Assembly (NCBI GenBank): GCA_963733885.1
Contig: CAVTES010000008.1
Location: 186,001 to 250,000 of the forward strand
Direction: 5' to 3'
DNA length: 64,000 bases
Origin: JACVRW01 sp963733885
Lineage (GTDB): Bacteria; Actinomycetota; Thermoleophilia; Solirubrobacterales; Thermoleophilaceae
The notes beneath the pieces were generated by a model. It was not told where the DNA came from, did not search any database, and saw nothing but the letters and a program-made list of their open reading frames with translations. A program made the translations under genes and the position numbers. Positions 7,942 to 16,352 of this stretch are shown in pieces. How positions within the stretch are numbered: the first letter of the stretch is position 1; the number at the start of each line of letters is the position of its first letter.

Positions 7942-8713
7942 CCCTCGTCGCAGCGGCGGCCGTGGTCCAGGATGCGCTCCGCCGCGAAGCGGGTCGAGAG
8001 CCGCATGAACCCGGGCTCGTCGGCGATCACCCTCGTCCACTGGCCGGCCCGCTCGACGCAGCCGCCGGCGGCCAGCCAGTACGGCGTCCAGCGTACGCGC
8101 ACCAGGGCGGCGCCGGGCCGCTTCACGTCGAGCAGCAGCTCGTCCGAGCCGAACTGCTCAAGCAGCACGTTCGCCCGTCCCTCCGGGATCACCATCGGCG
8201 CGCCTTGTCGATGTCGCGGATCGCGGAGGTCCACTGCCAGTAGCCGAGCAGCCCGAAGCCGGCCAGCGCCACCGCGACCATTGGGACCGAGGGACGGCGC
8301 AGGCGGTCCCACGCGGCGCACAGCAGGACCGGTCCGCCGAACAGCATCCCGAGCCTCGACGCGGTTCCTCCCATCGGCGTCTCGAACGCCACCGCCAGCG
8401 TGGCGCCGAGCGCGTACAGCACCGCACCCGCGCGCAGCGCCTCCTCGTCCCGCCGCAGCACAACGAGGCAGGCCGCGCAGAACAGCGGGATCGGCAGGTA
8501 GGCGCTGAACGGGAAGGGAGCCGACCCGCCCTCGGGGAAGGCGACCGACAGGAACAGCGCCGGCACCAGAGCGGCCAGCGCCACGGCGAGGTCGCCGGGC
8601 CGCGGCTCGAGCACTAGATAGAGCAGTCCGAAGACCAGCGCGAGCGCGCTCGGCGCCACCGTCCAGGCGGGGATGTCAAGGCGCCGGCGTGCCGGAAGGA
8701 CCGCTGTGCCCAC
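7938..8713 (-). pseudogene. Decayed multi-pass membrane protein gene (internal deletion and frameshift)
   Basis: One frame (8189-8713) gives five to six hydrophobic segments, including ALALVFGLLYLVLEP, LPIPLFCAACLVVL and MVAVALAGFGLLGYWQW, and stops just after SAIRDIDKARR. A different frame (about 8195 to 7938) then gives LLLDVKRPGAALVRVRWTPYWLAAGG and a soluble tail ending HGRRC. In intact relatives of this actinobacterial family, as I remember them, these two parts belong to one protein with a long periplasmic stretch between. Here that stretch and the N-terminal membrane region seem to be gone. The gene overlaps the RlmA-like start by 4 nt. Relic status is an inference from family memory. 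Confidence 0.55.
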
Positions 8714-8743
8714 GCCGCCTCAGGGTAGGCGACGAAGCGCGGC

Positions 8744-8749
8744 TAGCGT
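8744..8749 (+). promoter_or_regulatory. Possible leaderless -10 box (TAGCGT)
   Basis: TAGCGT ends 10 nt before ATG 8760 of the PI-PLC-like gene and fits TANNNT. There is no Shine-Dalgarno upstream of that ATG. Confidence 0.35.
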
Positions 8750-8759
8750 TCGGTGGCCG

Positions 8760-10871
8760 ATGCGCCGCTCCCCGCTATCCGGCCGCCGGGTCATGGCCCT
8801 TGTCTGCGCCGTCCTCTCCGTGCTGGCGCTCGCCGCGGGGGCCATCCTGCTCTACCTGCGGGTCGAGCTGCTCGACGAGGACGGCTTCGCCGACCGGGCG
8901 GTGGAGGCGGTGCGCGACCCGCAGGTGCGCGCGACGCTCGCGGACCGGATCGTGGGCGCGGCGATCGAGGTCGAGCCCGACCTCCTGTCCGCGCGACCGC
9001 TGCTCGAGAGCGCCGCGCGGGGCGCGATCGACACCCCGGCGTTCGAGGGGCTGGTCCGCGCGGCCGCGATCAACGCCCACCGGGTGCTGTTCGACGAGGA
9101 TGAGCCGACCGTTGCCGTGGACATCTCCGACGCCGCCGAGCTGATCGTGCCCGCGGTGCGCAGCGTCGACCCGGAGCTCGCCGAGGAGCTGCCCGACCGC
9201 CTTCGGGCGCCGCTCGCCACCCTCGACCGGCGCGACTTCGCCGCCGACACGATCGAGTTCGCCGAGCAGGTCCGCTTCCTGGCGATCCTTCTCCCGCTCC
9301 TTGGGATCGTGCTCCTCGGCACCGCGGTATGGCTGTCGGACGATCGCGGGCTGGCCGTGCGCCGAACGCCGCTAGCGGTGGCGGCGGCCGCCGGCCTGGT
9401 GCTGCTCGTCATAGCCCTCGCCGAGCCCGACGCGACGCGCCGGGTCCAGGGGCTCACACTCGGCCAGGCGAACGATGCGATCGACGACGCGTGGGACGCC
9501 CTGCTCCGGCCGCTCCGCACGGCCGCCCTTGCCACAGGGATCGTGGCGCTCGGAATCGCCCTGCTCGTCGCGCCGCGCGCCCGTTTTCTACTTGCGCCGC
9601 TGCGCGCAGCGGCGCGCTCGCTGGCCGCCACCCCGCGCGGCCGCGAAGTCCAGGGCCTGCGCGGCATCGGCCTGCTGGCGGCAGGCGCGCTGGTGGTGAC
9701 GGCCAACTCGGAGGTCGTCCAGGCCGCCGGGTTCGTGCTCGGAGCGATACTGGTCGCCTGGGGCTCGGCGGACCTGATCGGCGCGGTGGCGGGACCGGTC
9801 CCGGAGCGGCGCGCCGCTCGCTTCTCCCTCCCGGGCGCGGGCGTGGCCGCCCTGCTGGCGCTGCTCCTGGCCGCCGGCGTGGGCGCGGCGGTGATCCTCA
9901 CCGACGGCGACGACGGCCCGGCCGGCGCGACGGGGTCCGCCGAGCGGCCCTCGACCTGCAACGGCGCGGACGAGCTGTGCGACCGCCGCCTGAACGAGGT
10001 GGCGTTCGCCGGAACCCATAACTCGATGTCCGCCGGCGAGGAGCCCGGCTGGGTTTTCGCCAACCAGCGCTACTCGATCGAGCGCCAGCTCGACGACGGG
10101 ATCCGGCTGTTCCTGCTCGACCCGCACTGGGGCGTTCCGGTACGCAACCGCGTGCGCACGGACCTGGAGGCCGAGGGCGTGAGCCGCAACCGGGTGTCAA
10201 GCGCGCTGGGGCCGGAGGCGGTGCGCACCGCCGAGCGCCTTGCCGGGCGCATCGGCGCCGGGAACGTCAGCGGCCCCCGCCAGGTCTGGCTCTGCCATTC
10301 GCTGTGCGAGCTCGGGGCGACCAAGATGTCGGACGTGCTCGACGTCTACCGCGACTGGCTCGACGAGAACCCAGCCCAGATCCTGATCCTGATGCTCGAG
10401 CCGAGCGTGCCGGCCTGGGCCGTGGAGGCGCAGTTCAGGCGCGCGGGCCTGCTGGACCGCCTCGCCCGCCTGCGGCGCGACCAGCCGCTACCCACGCTCG
10501 GCACCCTCCTCGAGCGCGGCAGGCAGCTGGTGGTGCTGGGCGAGCGCGACACCGGCGACTTGCCCTGGTACCTCGAGGCGTTCGACTTCATCCAGGACAC
10601 CCCGCTCGGCCCGCGCGCCACCAGCTCTTGCGCGAGGAGCCGCGGCGACGCGGACAGCCCGATCTTCATGCTGAACCACTGGGTCGACGACTTCCCGCCG
10701 CGCCCGAGCGCCAACGCCCGCGTCAACTCGCGCGGGGAGATCCTCGCCCGGGCCGAGCGTTGCGAGCGGAGACGCGGGCTCCCGGTGTCGCTGATCGCCG
10801 TGGACCACTACGACCGCGGTGGCGTCGTGGCTGCCGCCGCCGAGCTGAACGGCCGGCCGCCGGCGCAGTAG
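8760..10871 (+). CDS. Membrane protein fused to a PI-PLC X-like phosphodiesterase domain
   Basis: A 703-residue protein from ATG 8760. Residues about 12-35 form a first membrane anchor, then an extracytoplasmic helical region of about 150 residues, and five or six membrane segments between about 195 and 395. The C-terminal 290 residues resemble the X domain of phosphatidylinositol-specific phospholipase C: AFAGTHNSMSAGEE (first catalytic His), RLFLLDPHWG, QVWLCHSLCELGA (second His region) and late FMLNHWVDDF. Such domains cleave phosphodiesters by acid-base histidines. Topology would put it outside the membrane. The substrate, possibly phosphatidylinositol lipids of actinobacterial membranes, is inferred. 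Codon 8673 would extend it without support. Confidence 0.85.
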   Translation: MRRSPLSGRRVMALVCAVLSVLALAAGAILLYLRVELLDEDGFADRAVEAVRDPQVRATLADRIVGAAIEVEPDLLSARPLLESAARGAIDTPAFEGLVRAAAINAHRVLFDEDEPTVAVDISDAAELIVPAVRSVDPELAEELPDRLRAPLATLDRRDFAADTIEFAEQVRFLAILLPLLGIVLLGTAVWLSDDRGLAVRRTPLAVAAAAGLVLLVIALAEPDATRRVQGLTLGQANDAIDDAWDALLRPLRTAALATGIVALGIALLVAPRARFLLAPLRAAARSLAATPRGREVQGLRGIGLLAAGALVVTANSEVVQAAGFVLGAILVAWGSADLIGAVAGPVPERRAARFSLPGAGVAALLALLLAAGVGAAVILTDGDDGPAGATGSAERPSTCNGADELCDRRLNEVAFAGTHNSMSAGEEPGWVFANQRYSIERQLDDGIRLFLLDPHWGVPVRNRVRTDLEAEGVSRNRVSSALGPEAVRTAERLAGRIGAGNVSGPRQVWLCHSLCELGATKMSDVLDVYRDWLDENPAQILILMLEPSVPAWAVEAQFRRAGLLDRLARLRRDQPLPTLGTLLERGRQLVVLGERDTGDLPWYLEAFDFIQDTPLGPRATSSCARSRGDADSPIFMLNHWVDDFPPRPSANARVNSRGEILARAERCERRRGLPVSLIAVDHYDRGGVVAAAAELNGRPPAQ

Positions 10872-10877
10872 GCCACA

Positions 10878-11255
10878 ATGATCCGCATGGGAAGCCGCAG
10901 CCGCCGGCGCGCCCGGCGGGGCGAGCAGGCCCCCGCCGCGCCCGCGACCACGACGGACTACCGCGACGAGGAGGGCGGCGTGCTCACGCTGCGCGACGAC
11001 CTGAGCGCGGGCACCATCCACAAGCTCGCCGACCTCGACGCCAAGCCTGCGGCCTCGGCCGAGGACCGCTGGCAGCGGCGCGTGGAGTTCCTGTTCGAGC
11101 GCCTGGCCGTGCGGTGGGAGATCGCGGGGCTCCCGCTCGAGGGCCAGAAGGAGCTGCTGGGCCGCTACCGCATGGCCTCGTCCGGCGAACGGCAGCAAGT
11201 GAGGAAGGCCCTTGCGGAGCACCTCGCCGCTCGGCACCCGGAGATCGAACTGTAG
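10878..11255 (+). CDS. Conserved hypothetical protein
   Basis: A 125-residue soluble protein. ATG 10878 lies 6 nt after the previous stop; ATG 10887 is an alternative. It has an Arg-rich start, a DYRDEEGGVLTLRDDLSAGT segment and a helical second half (EDRWQRRVEFLFERLAVRW, then KELLGRYRMASSGERQQVRK). No known domain recognised. Its reading direction matches the PI-PLC-like gene, so the two may be cotranscribed. A strong hairpin begins at its stop codon. Confidence 0.75.
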   Translation: MIRMGSRSRRRARRGEQAPAAPATTTDYRDEEGGVLTLRDDLSAGTIHKLADLDAKPAASAEDRWQRRVEFLFERLAVRWEIAGLPLEGQKELLGRYRMASSGERQQVRKALAEHLAARHPEIEL

Positions 11256-11308
11256 GGGGGTGGGTAATCCCAGCACCGGATACGAGCACTGGAATTACCC
11301 ACCCCCCT
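11254..11308 (+). terminator. Long GC-rich inverted repeat at the 3' end of the hypothetical gene
   Basis: Left arm 11254-11270 and right arm 11291-11308 pair over about 17 bp with one bulged base (AGGGGGGTGGGTAAT-CC against its complement), around a 20-nt loop. It starts within the stop codon at 11253-11255. There is no T-run, so it is not a classic intrinsic terminator. It may end transcription, protect the 3' end or insulate the O-acylation operon. Confidence 0.6.
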
Positions 11309-11392
11309 TCCTAGGGCGCGCCACCCACCACGAGCACCGAGGCGGCCGTCGAGGGCGCCGGCACGAGCGCGGCGGCCGCAGCGGTAGCCAGA

Positions 11393-12802
11393 ATGGCCGC
11401 GGTGAGCTTCCCCACGATCGAGTTCGCGGTCTTCTTCGTGATCGTCTTCATCCTGTCGTGGGCGCTCATGCCCCATCCACGGGCCTGGCGTCCGTTCATC
11501 CTGGTCGCTTCCTACGTCTTCTACGGCTGGGTGGACTGGCGCTGGGTGCTGCTGCTCGTCGCATCGAGCCTCGTGAACACCGTCGCGGCACAGGTGATCG
11601 CGCGTACACCCTCGCAGCGGACGCGAAAGCGCGCGCTGATCGCGGCCGTCGCGTTCGACGTCGGCCTGTTGTGCGTCTTCAAGTACTTGGGCTTCTTCGT
11701 CTCCGAGATGGACGACGCGCTCGACTCGATCGGCCTGGGATCGCCCCTGCCGCTCGTTCAGATCGTGCTCCCGATCGGCATCTCGTTCTTCACGTTCCAG
11801 GCGATCTCCTACGTGGTGGACGTCTACCGCGAGGACACGCGGGCGGCGTCGCTCGGCGACGTCGCGATCCTCCAGGCGTTCTTCCCCCATCTCGTGGCGG
11901 GGCCGATCGTGCGCGCAAACGAGCTGCTCCCCCAGCTGCGCACCCCGCGAGACCCGCGCGAGGTGCTCGCCGGCCCCGGCCTGTTCCTGATCGCGGGCGG
12001 CCTCATCAAGAAGACCGTCGTGGCCGACGAGCTCGCGCGGAACATCGTGGACCCGGTCTTCAACGACCCGGGCGCCCACTCCGGACTCGAGGTGCTGCTC
12101 GCCATCTACGGGTTCGCGGCGCAGATCTACTGCGACTTCTCGGGCTACACCGACATGGCGATCGGCTTGGCGCTCCTGCTCGGGTTCGTGCTCCCGCAGA
12201 ACTTCAACCGGCCCTACCTCGCGCTGAGCCTCCAGGACTTCTGGCGGCGCTGGCACATGACGCTGTCGCGCTGGCTGCGCGACTACCTATACATCCCGCT
12301 GGGCGGCAACCGCGACGGGCCGCGCCGGACCTACCGGAACCTGATGCTCACGATGCTGCTGGGCGGCCTCTGGCACGGCGCGGCGTGGACCTTCGTGATC
12401 TGGGGCGGCATCCACGGCGGCGCGCTGAGCGCGGAACGCTGGGCGCGTGAGCGCTGGCCGGGCATCCACGTCCCGGCCTGGGCGGCGTGGCTAGTCACCT
12501 TCAACGTGGTGTGCCTGGCATGGGTGTTCTTCCGCTCCCCCGACTTGTCCACGGCGTTCGGCATGCTGGGCCAGGTCACGGCGGGCGGACCGTCCCCGCT
12601 CGTGACCCTCCCTATGGTTTTCCTGACGGTGGCCGCGATCGCGGTCCAGGCTGTGCCGACCCGGTTCTGGGAGCGCGGCGAGGCGTGGCTCGTGACGCGT
12701 CCGGTCGCGGCCCAGGGCGTCGCGTTCGGTGTGCTCATCGTGGTGGCGGACGCCGCCGTCGGCCAAGAGGGCGTCGCCCCGTTCATCTACTACCAATTCT
12801 GA
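11393..12802 (+). CDS. MBOAT family O-acyltransferase (AlgI/PatA-like)
   Basis: A 469-residue polytopic protein with about ten membrane helices. The MBOAT signature is clear: SFFTFQAISYVVDVYR, FCDFSGYTDMAIGLALLLG-like sequence, FWRRWHMTLSRWLRDYLYIPLGG and the invariant histidine in LLGGLWHGAAWTF. These proteins move acyl groups (often acetyl) across the membrane to a polysaccharide or wall polymer. The next gene overlaps its stop as TGATG and encodes an SGNH-fold partner, as in alginate and PatA/PatB systems. The polymer is unknown. Start ATG 11393. Confidence 0.95.
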   Translation: MAAVSFPTIEFAVFFVIVFILSWALMPHPRAWRPFILVASYVFYGWVDWRWVLLLVASSLVNTVAAQVIARTPSQRTRKRALIAAVAFDVGLLCVFKYLGFFVSEMDDALDSIGLGSPLPLVQIVLPIGISFFTFQAISYVVDVYREDTRAASLGDVAILQAFFPHLVAGPIVRANELLPQLRTPRDPREVLAGPGLFLIAGGLIKKTVVADELARNIVDPVFNDPGAHSGLEVLLAIYGFAAQIYCDFSGYTDMAIGLALLLGFVLPQNFNRPYLALSLQDFWRRWHMTLSRWLRDYLYIPLGGNRDGPRRTYRNLMLTMLLGGLWHGAAWTFVIWGGIHGGALSAERWARERWPGIHVPAWAAWLVTFNVVCLAWVFFRSPDLSTAFGMLGQVTAGGPSPLVTLPMVFLTVAAIAVQAVPTRFWERGEAWLVTRPVAAQGVAFGVLIVVADAAVGQEGVAPFIYYQF

Positions 12803-13785
12803 TGCCGCCCCGCCTCCGAAAAGACCTCACGATGCCCGCCGGCCGAGTGCTCGGCGTGATCGTGATCGCGCTGTTCATCGCGACCCTGTTCAACTCGGAG
12901 GCGATCGTGCGGGCCGGCGAGAGCATGCAGCAGGGGACCACGCGCGACATTGTGCTGTCGGTGGCCCGCCCGCTCGACGACGTGGCGGGCGCCGTCGGGC
13001 TGCACCTGCCGCGCGAGGGTCTCGACCTGGCCTTCGGGCAGGAGGACAAGACCGCCGAAGGGACCGAGCTCGAGAAGGGCTCGACGGCGATCCTGCGGCC
13101 GAACCGGCGAAAGGTCGAGCAGCAGTCCTTCGTGCAGCCGACTCCGGAGGACCCGGCCGAGGTGTTCGTCACGGGCGATTCCCAGGCGGAGTTCATCGGA
13201 GAGCTCCTGACAGACGAGCTGCCCGACGACCTGTTCGACGTGGAGATCGCGGCGCGCAACTCAACCGGGCTCACGAACCCGGAGTTCTTCAACTGGGAGC
13301 TGAACGCCCAGCAGGAGATCGCAGCTCGCGCGCCCGACGCGGTGGTGATGGTGATCGGGGGGAACGACGGCTTCAACGTGCTCGTCGGCGACCAGCTCTA
13401 CGGCTGGCGCGACCCCGAGTGGCAGACCGAGTACGCCCGCCGCGCCGCCGTGGTGATGCGCGAACTGGGGTCGGACGGCGAGCGCCCCGTCTACTGGCTG
13501 CCGCCGCCCACCGCGCGCGACGAGGAGCAGAACGCGATCTACGAGACCCAGAACGATGCGGTTGCAGAGGCCGCGAAGGCGGTCCCCGGCGCCCGCTACG
13601 TCGACATCTTCAACACGATCAATAGCGGCGAGTACAGCGACGAGCTGAGGATCGACGGCGACCGGGTGCTGGCGCGCCAGTCCGACGGCATCCATTTCAC
13701 GCGCGAGGGCGCCGTGGTGCCTGTCCGCCTTATCCTGCGCCAGATGGCAAGGGACTATGAGGCGCTGCGCGGTGCGGCGCCTTAG
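12802..13785 (+). CDS. Membrane-anchored SGNH/DUF459-like O-acylation partner
   Basis: A 327-residue protein whose ATG 12802 overlaps the MBOAT stop (TGATG), so it is translationally coupled. A signal anchor (LGVIVIALFIATLF) is followed by a linker and an SGNH domain from about residue 120. Block I is FVTGDSQAEFIG with the nucleophile Ser, block III VIGGNDGFN and block V QSDGIHFT with the catalytic Asp and His. It would act outside the membrane, accepting the acyl group from the MBOAT protein and placing it on a glycan. An ATG at 12832 is also possible. Confidence 0.9.
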   Translation: MPPRLRKDLTMPAGRVLGVIVIALFIATLFNSEAIVRAGESMQQGTTRDIVLSVARPLDDVAGAVGLHLPREGLDLAFGQEDKTAEGTELEKGSTAILRPNRRKVEQQSFVQPTPEDPAEVFVTGDSQAEFIGELLTDELPDDLFDVEIAARNSTGLTNPEFFNWELNAQQEIAARAPDAVVMVIGGNDGFNVLVGDQLYGWRDPEWQTEYARRAAVVMRELGSDGERPVYWLPPPTARDEEQNAIYETQNDAVAEAAKAVPGARYVDIFNTINSGEYSDELRIDGDRVLARQSDGIHFTREGAVVPVRLILRQMARDYEALRGAAP

Positions 13786-14332
13786 CCTGATCGCGCTCTG
13801 TGTGCTGGTCTGCGCGCCGGCCTCGGCCGACGCGCTGAGCCGAAAGCTGCTCGTGAACGGCGACTCGCTGGCCGTGGGCACGAAGCCCTACATCCCGCGC
13901 GAGCTCGACGACTGGCAGGTCACCCAGTCCACCGCGGTCAGCCGCCACGCCAACCAGGGCGCCGACGTGATGCGCTCCTACGGCCGCAAGCTGCCGCGAG
14001 TGATCCACGTGAGCCTCGGCACGAACGACGACCCGAGGCAGGTCGAGGGCTTCAGGGCGGCGATCGAGGACGTCATGGCGGTGGCCGGCGAGCGGCGCTG
14101 TGTGGTCTGGACGAACATCGTCCGGCCGCCCTTCAAGAGGGTGAGCTACGACGGCTACAACCGCGCGCTCGCACACGCGGACCGGGAGCGGGACAACCTA
14201 CGGATCGTGAACTGGGCCCGCATGGTGGAGCGCAATCCCGAGTGGCTCGCGGAAGACGGCGTGCATGTGTCGGCCGAGGGCTACCGGGCCAGGGCCAAGG
14301 CGGTGGCCCGCACCGTCAAGCGCTGCCGTTAG
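13757..14332 (+). CDS. Second secreted SGNH-fold esterase/transferase
   Basis: A 191-residue protein with a cleavable signal peptide (LIALCVLVCAPASADA). Motifs: LVNGDSLAVGT (block I Ser), SLGTNDDP (block III Asn) and EDGVHVSAEGY (block V Asp/His). It is smaller than the upstream SGNH protein and lacks the membrane anchor after cleavage. ATG 13757 overlaps the previous gene by 29 nt; GTG 13772 is an alternative. As the third gene of the O-acylation set it may be a deacetylase that balances the acyltransferase, or a second transferase. Confidence 0.88.
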   Translation: MRRCAVRRLSLIALCVLVCAPASADALSRKLLVNGDSLAVGTKPYIPRELDDWQVTQSTAVSRHANQGADVMRSYGRKLPRVIHVSLGTNDDPRQVEGFRAAIEDVMAVAGERRCVVWTNIVRPPFKRVSYDGYNRALAHADRERDNLRIVNWARMVERNPEWLAEDGVHVSAEGYRARAKAVARTVKRCR

Positions 14333-14371
14333 GCCGCAAGCGCTCCGCTCGGCCGAGCGCGCGCGGATCCC

Positions 14372-14899
14372 TCAGTTCATCGAGGGGTCGGCGGGCATCG
14401 TCGCCATGAGCCGGTAGCTCCCGCCCTTGCGGCGCAGCGCCTCGGACCAGATGTCGCCGTCCTCGAACGGGTCCTCGGGCCGCGCCGGCAACACGAGCCA
14501 CGCCTCCGCTTCGAGCTCGTCGTCGAGCTGCCCGCCCGACCAGCCCGCGTACCCTGCGTACACGCGCACGCGGCGGAGCGACTCGTTCTCGGCGTCGGGG
14601 TCGAGCGTGCCCAGCGAGCCCACCACGTGCGTGCCCGCCTGGGCCACGTCCCCGAAGTCGCCGAGCGCAACCACCGACTCCGGTGAGACCGGCCCCCCGA
14701 TGCGGACCAGCTCCTCCGCCTCGGCCAGCGACGCCAGCGCTGGCACCGCCTCGGCCACCGTCGTCTCGGACTCCCGGTTGAGGACCACGCCCATCGCGCC
14801 CTCCGCCGAGTGCTCCAGCACCAGCACGACGGTGCGCCGGAAGTAGTCGAACAACGATGGCGCCGCGATCAGGAGCTGCCCTCTGAGGCTCTCGGCCAC
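14372..14899 (-). CDS. YqgE/AlgH family protein (UPF0301)
   Basis: A 175-residue protein with the family opening ESLRGQLLIAAPSLFD, then RTVVLVLEHSAEGAMGVVLNR, RIGGPV and RVYAGYAGWSGGQLDDEL. The family name AlgH comes from an alginate regulator, but the molecular role is unclear. GTG 14899 is chosen because GGGAGA precedes it by 8 nt and family members begin here. ATG 14941 would add 14 residues inside the divergent glutamine amidotransferase gene. It is divergent from that gene with 18 nt between starts. Confidence 0.9.
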   Translation of the reverse strand: MAESLRGQLLIAAPSLFDYFRRTVVLVLEHSAEGAMGVVLNRESETTVAEAVPALASLAEAEELVRIGGPVSPESVVALGDFGDVAQAGTHVVGSLGTLDPDAENESLRRVRVYAGYAGWSGGQLDDELEAEAWLVLPARPEDPFEDGDIWSEALRRKGGSYRLMATMPADPSMN

Positions 14900-14917
14900 C
14901 AGTACATTCTCCCGCAG

Positions 14918-15637
14918 ATGCGTGTCTTGGCCGTCGTCCATTACAGGCAGGCCGCTGCCGGGGTTTTCGCCGACCCGGCGGCGGCGGCAGGTCACGAGCT
15001 CGTGGAGTGGCTCCCGCACGAGCAGCCGCCGCCCGCGCACGATGGCTTCGGGGCGGCGATGGTGTTCGGCGGGCCGATGAACGTGGACGAGGAGGACGCG
15101 CACCCGTGGCTGCGGACCGAGAAGCGCTTCCTGCGCGAGCTGCTCGAGCGGGGCACGCCGACGCTCGGCGTCTGCCTCGGCTCCCAGCTCGTGGCGGAGG
15201 CGGCCGGCGGCAAGGTGAGGCGCGCGGAGTGGCCCGAGATCGGCTGGCACGAGATCGAGCTGACGCCCGAGGGCGCGGCCGACCCGCTGCTGGGCGGGCT
15301 GCCGCAGCGCTTCGAGAGCTTTCAGTACCACTACTACGAGTGGCTCGAGCCCCCGGGCGGGGTCACGCTCGCGCGCAGCGCGCTCGCCCTGCAGGCGTTC
15401 CGGCTCGGGGAGCGACCGGTCTGGGGCCTGCAGTTCCACCCCGAGGTCACCGAGCCGGACCTGCGCTCCTGGTTCGACGACTGGCGTGACGATCCCCGCG
15501 CCGTGGCCACCGGCCTCGATCCCGATGCGATCCGCGCCGAGAGCGCGGGCAAGATCGGCGCCTGGAACGACTCCGGCCGGGCGCTGTCGGAGCGGTTCCT
15601 CGAGATCAGCCACGCGGCGTCACATACGCCGACGTGA
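14918..15637 (+). CDS. Class I glutamine amidotransferase-like protein
   Basis: A 239-residue protein. The triad is visible: nucleophile Cys in TLGVCLGSQLVAE, and His and Glu in LQFHPEVTEPDL. The oxyanion segment is VFGGPMNVDEED. This is the stand-alone GMP-synthase-like GATase1 fold; many stand-alone members hydrolyse gamma-glutamyl compounds. ATG 14918 lies in the divergent start region of the AlgH gene. Its 3' end overlaps the SDR gene by 32 nt. A role in the neighbouring amine pathway is possible but unproven. Confidence 0.9.
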   Translation: MRVLAVVHYRQAAAGVFADPAAAAGHELVEWLPHEQPPPAHDGFGAAMVFGGPMNVDEEDAHPWLRTEKRFLRELLERGTPTLGVCLGSQLVAEAAGGKVRRAEWPEIGWHEIELTPEGAADPLLGGLPQRFESFQYHYYEWLEPPGGVTLARSALALQAFRLGERPVWGLQFHPEVTEPDLRSWFDDWRDDPRAVATGLDPDAIRAESAGKIGAWNDSGRALSERFLEISHAASHTPT

Positions 15638-16352
15638 GCCCACCGTCCACGAGGAAGCTCGACGCCGTGACATACGACGAGTCGTCGCTCGCCAGGAAGA
15701 GCGCAGCCTGTGCGACCTCGCGCACCTCCGCGAAGCGGCCCATCGGCAGGTGCACCAGCCGCCGCTGGGCCTCCTCGGGGTCCTTCGCGAACAGCTCCTG
15801 AAGCAGCGGCGTGTCGACCGGCCCCGGGCACAGGGCGTTCACCCTCACTCCGCGGCGCGCGAACTCCACACCGAGCTCGCGGGAGAGGGCGAGCACGCCT
15901 CCCTTCGAGGCCGTGTAGGAGATCTGAGAGGTCGCCGCGCCCATCGCGGCGACGAACGAGGCCGTGTTGATCACGGACCCGCCACCGCCCTCCAGCAGAT
16001 GCGGGATGCCGTGCTTGCAGCAGAGGAAGACAGACTTGAGGTTCACGTCCTGCACCCGCTGCCACGCCTCGAGCGAAGTGTCGAGGACCGATGTGTCGTC
16101 GCCCGGCGAGATGCCGGCGTTGTTGAAGAGGACGTCGATGCGACCGTTCTCCTCGCGCGCCCGCGCGTACATGGCCTCGACCTGCTCGGGGTCGCTCACG
16201 TCGGCCTGGATCGTCATGTCGCCGACCGCACCGTCGGTCAGGTCGACGCCGACCACCGTGGCGCCCTCCGCAGAGAAGAGCCGCGCCGACTCGGCCCCGA
16301 TGCCGCTCGCCGCCCCGGTTATCACGCAGATCTTCGCCTGGAGCCGGTTCAC
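15606..16352 (-). CDS. SDR family NAD(P)-dependent oxidoreductase
   Basis: A 248-residue classical short-chain dehydrogenase. It has TGAASGIG at residues 12-19, DVSDPEQ, NNAGI, the catalytic Ser in NTASF, YTASK as YxxxK, and a C-terminal FLVDGGLTSAYVTP. It is the last gene of the overlapping four-gene operon running leftward from 19772. Its GTG start overlaps the aldehyde dehydrogenase stop as GTGA. It may oxidise a hydroxy intermediate or act on a side substrate; the family is too broad for a specific call. Confidence 0.92.
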   Translation of the reverse strand: MNRLQAKICVITGAASGIGAESARLFSAEGATVVGVDLTDGAVGDMTIQADVSDPEQVEAMYARAREENGRIDVLFNNAGISPGDDTSVLDTSLEAWQRVQDVNLKSVFLCCKHGIPHLLEGGGGSVINTASFVAAMGAATSQISYTASKGGVLALSRELGVEFARRGVRVNALCPGPVDTPLLQELFAKDPEEAQRRLVHLPMGRFAEVREVAQAALFLASDDSSYVTASSFLVDGGLTSAYVTPRG

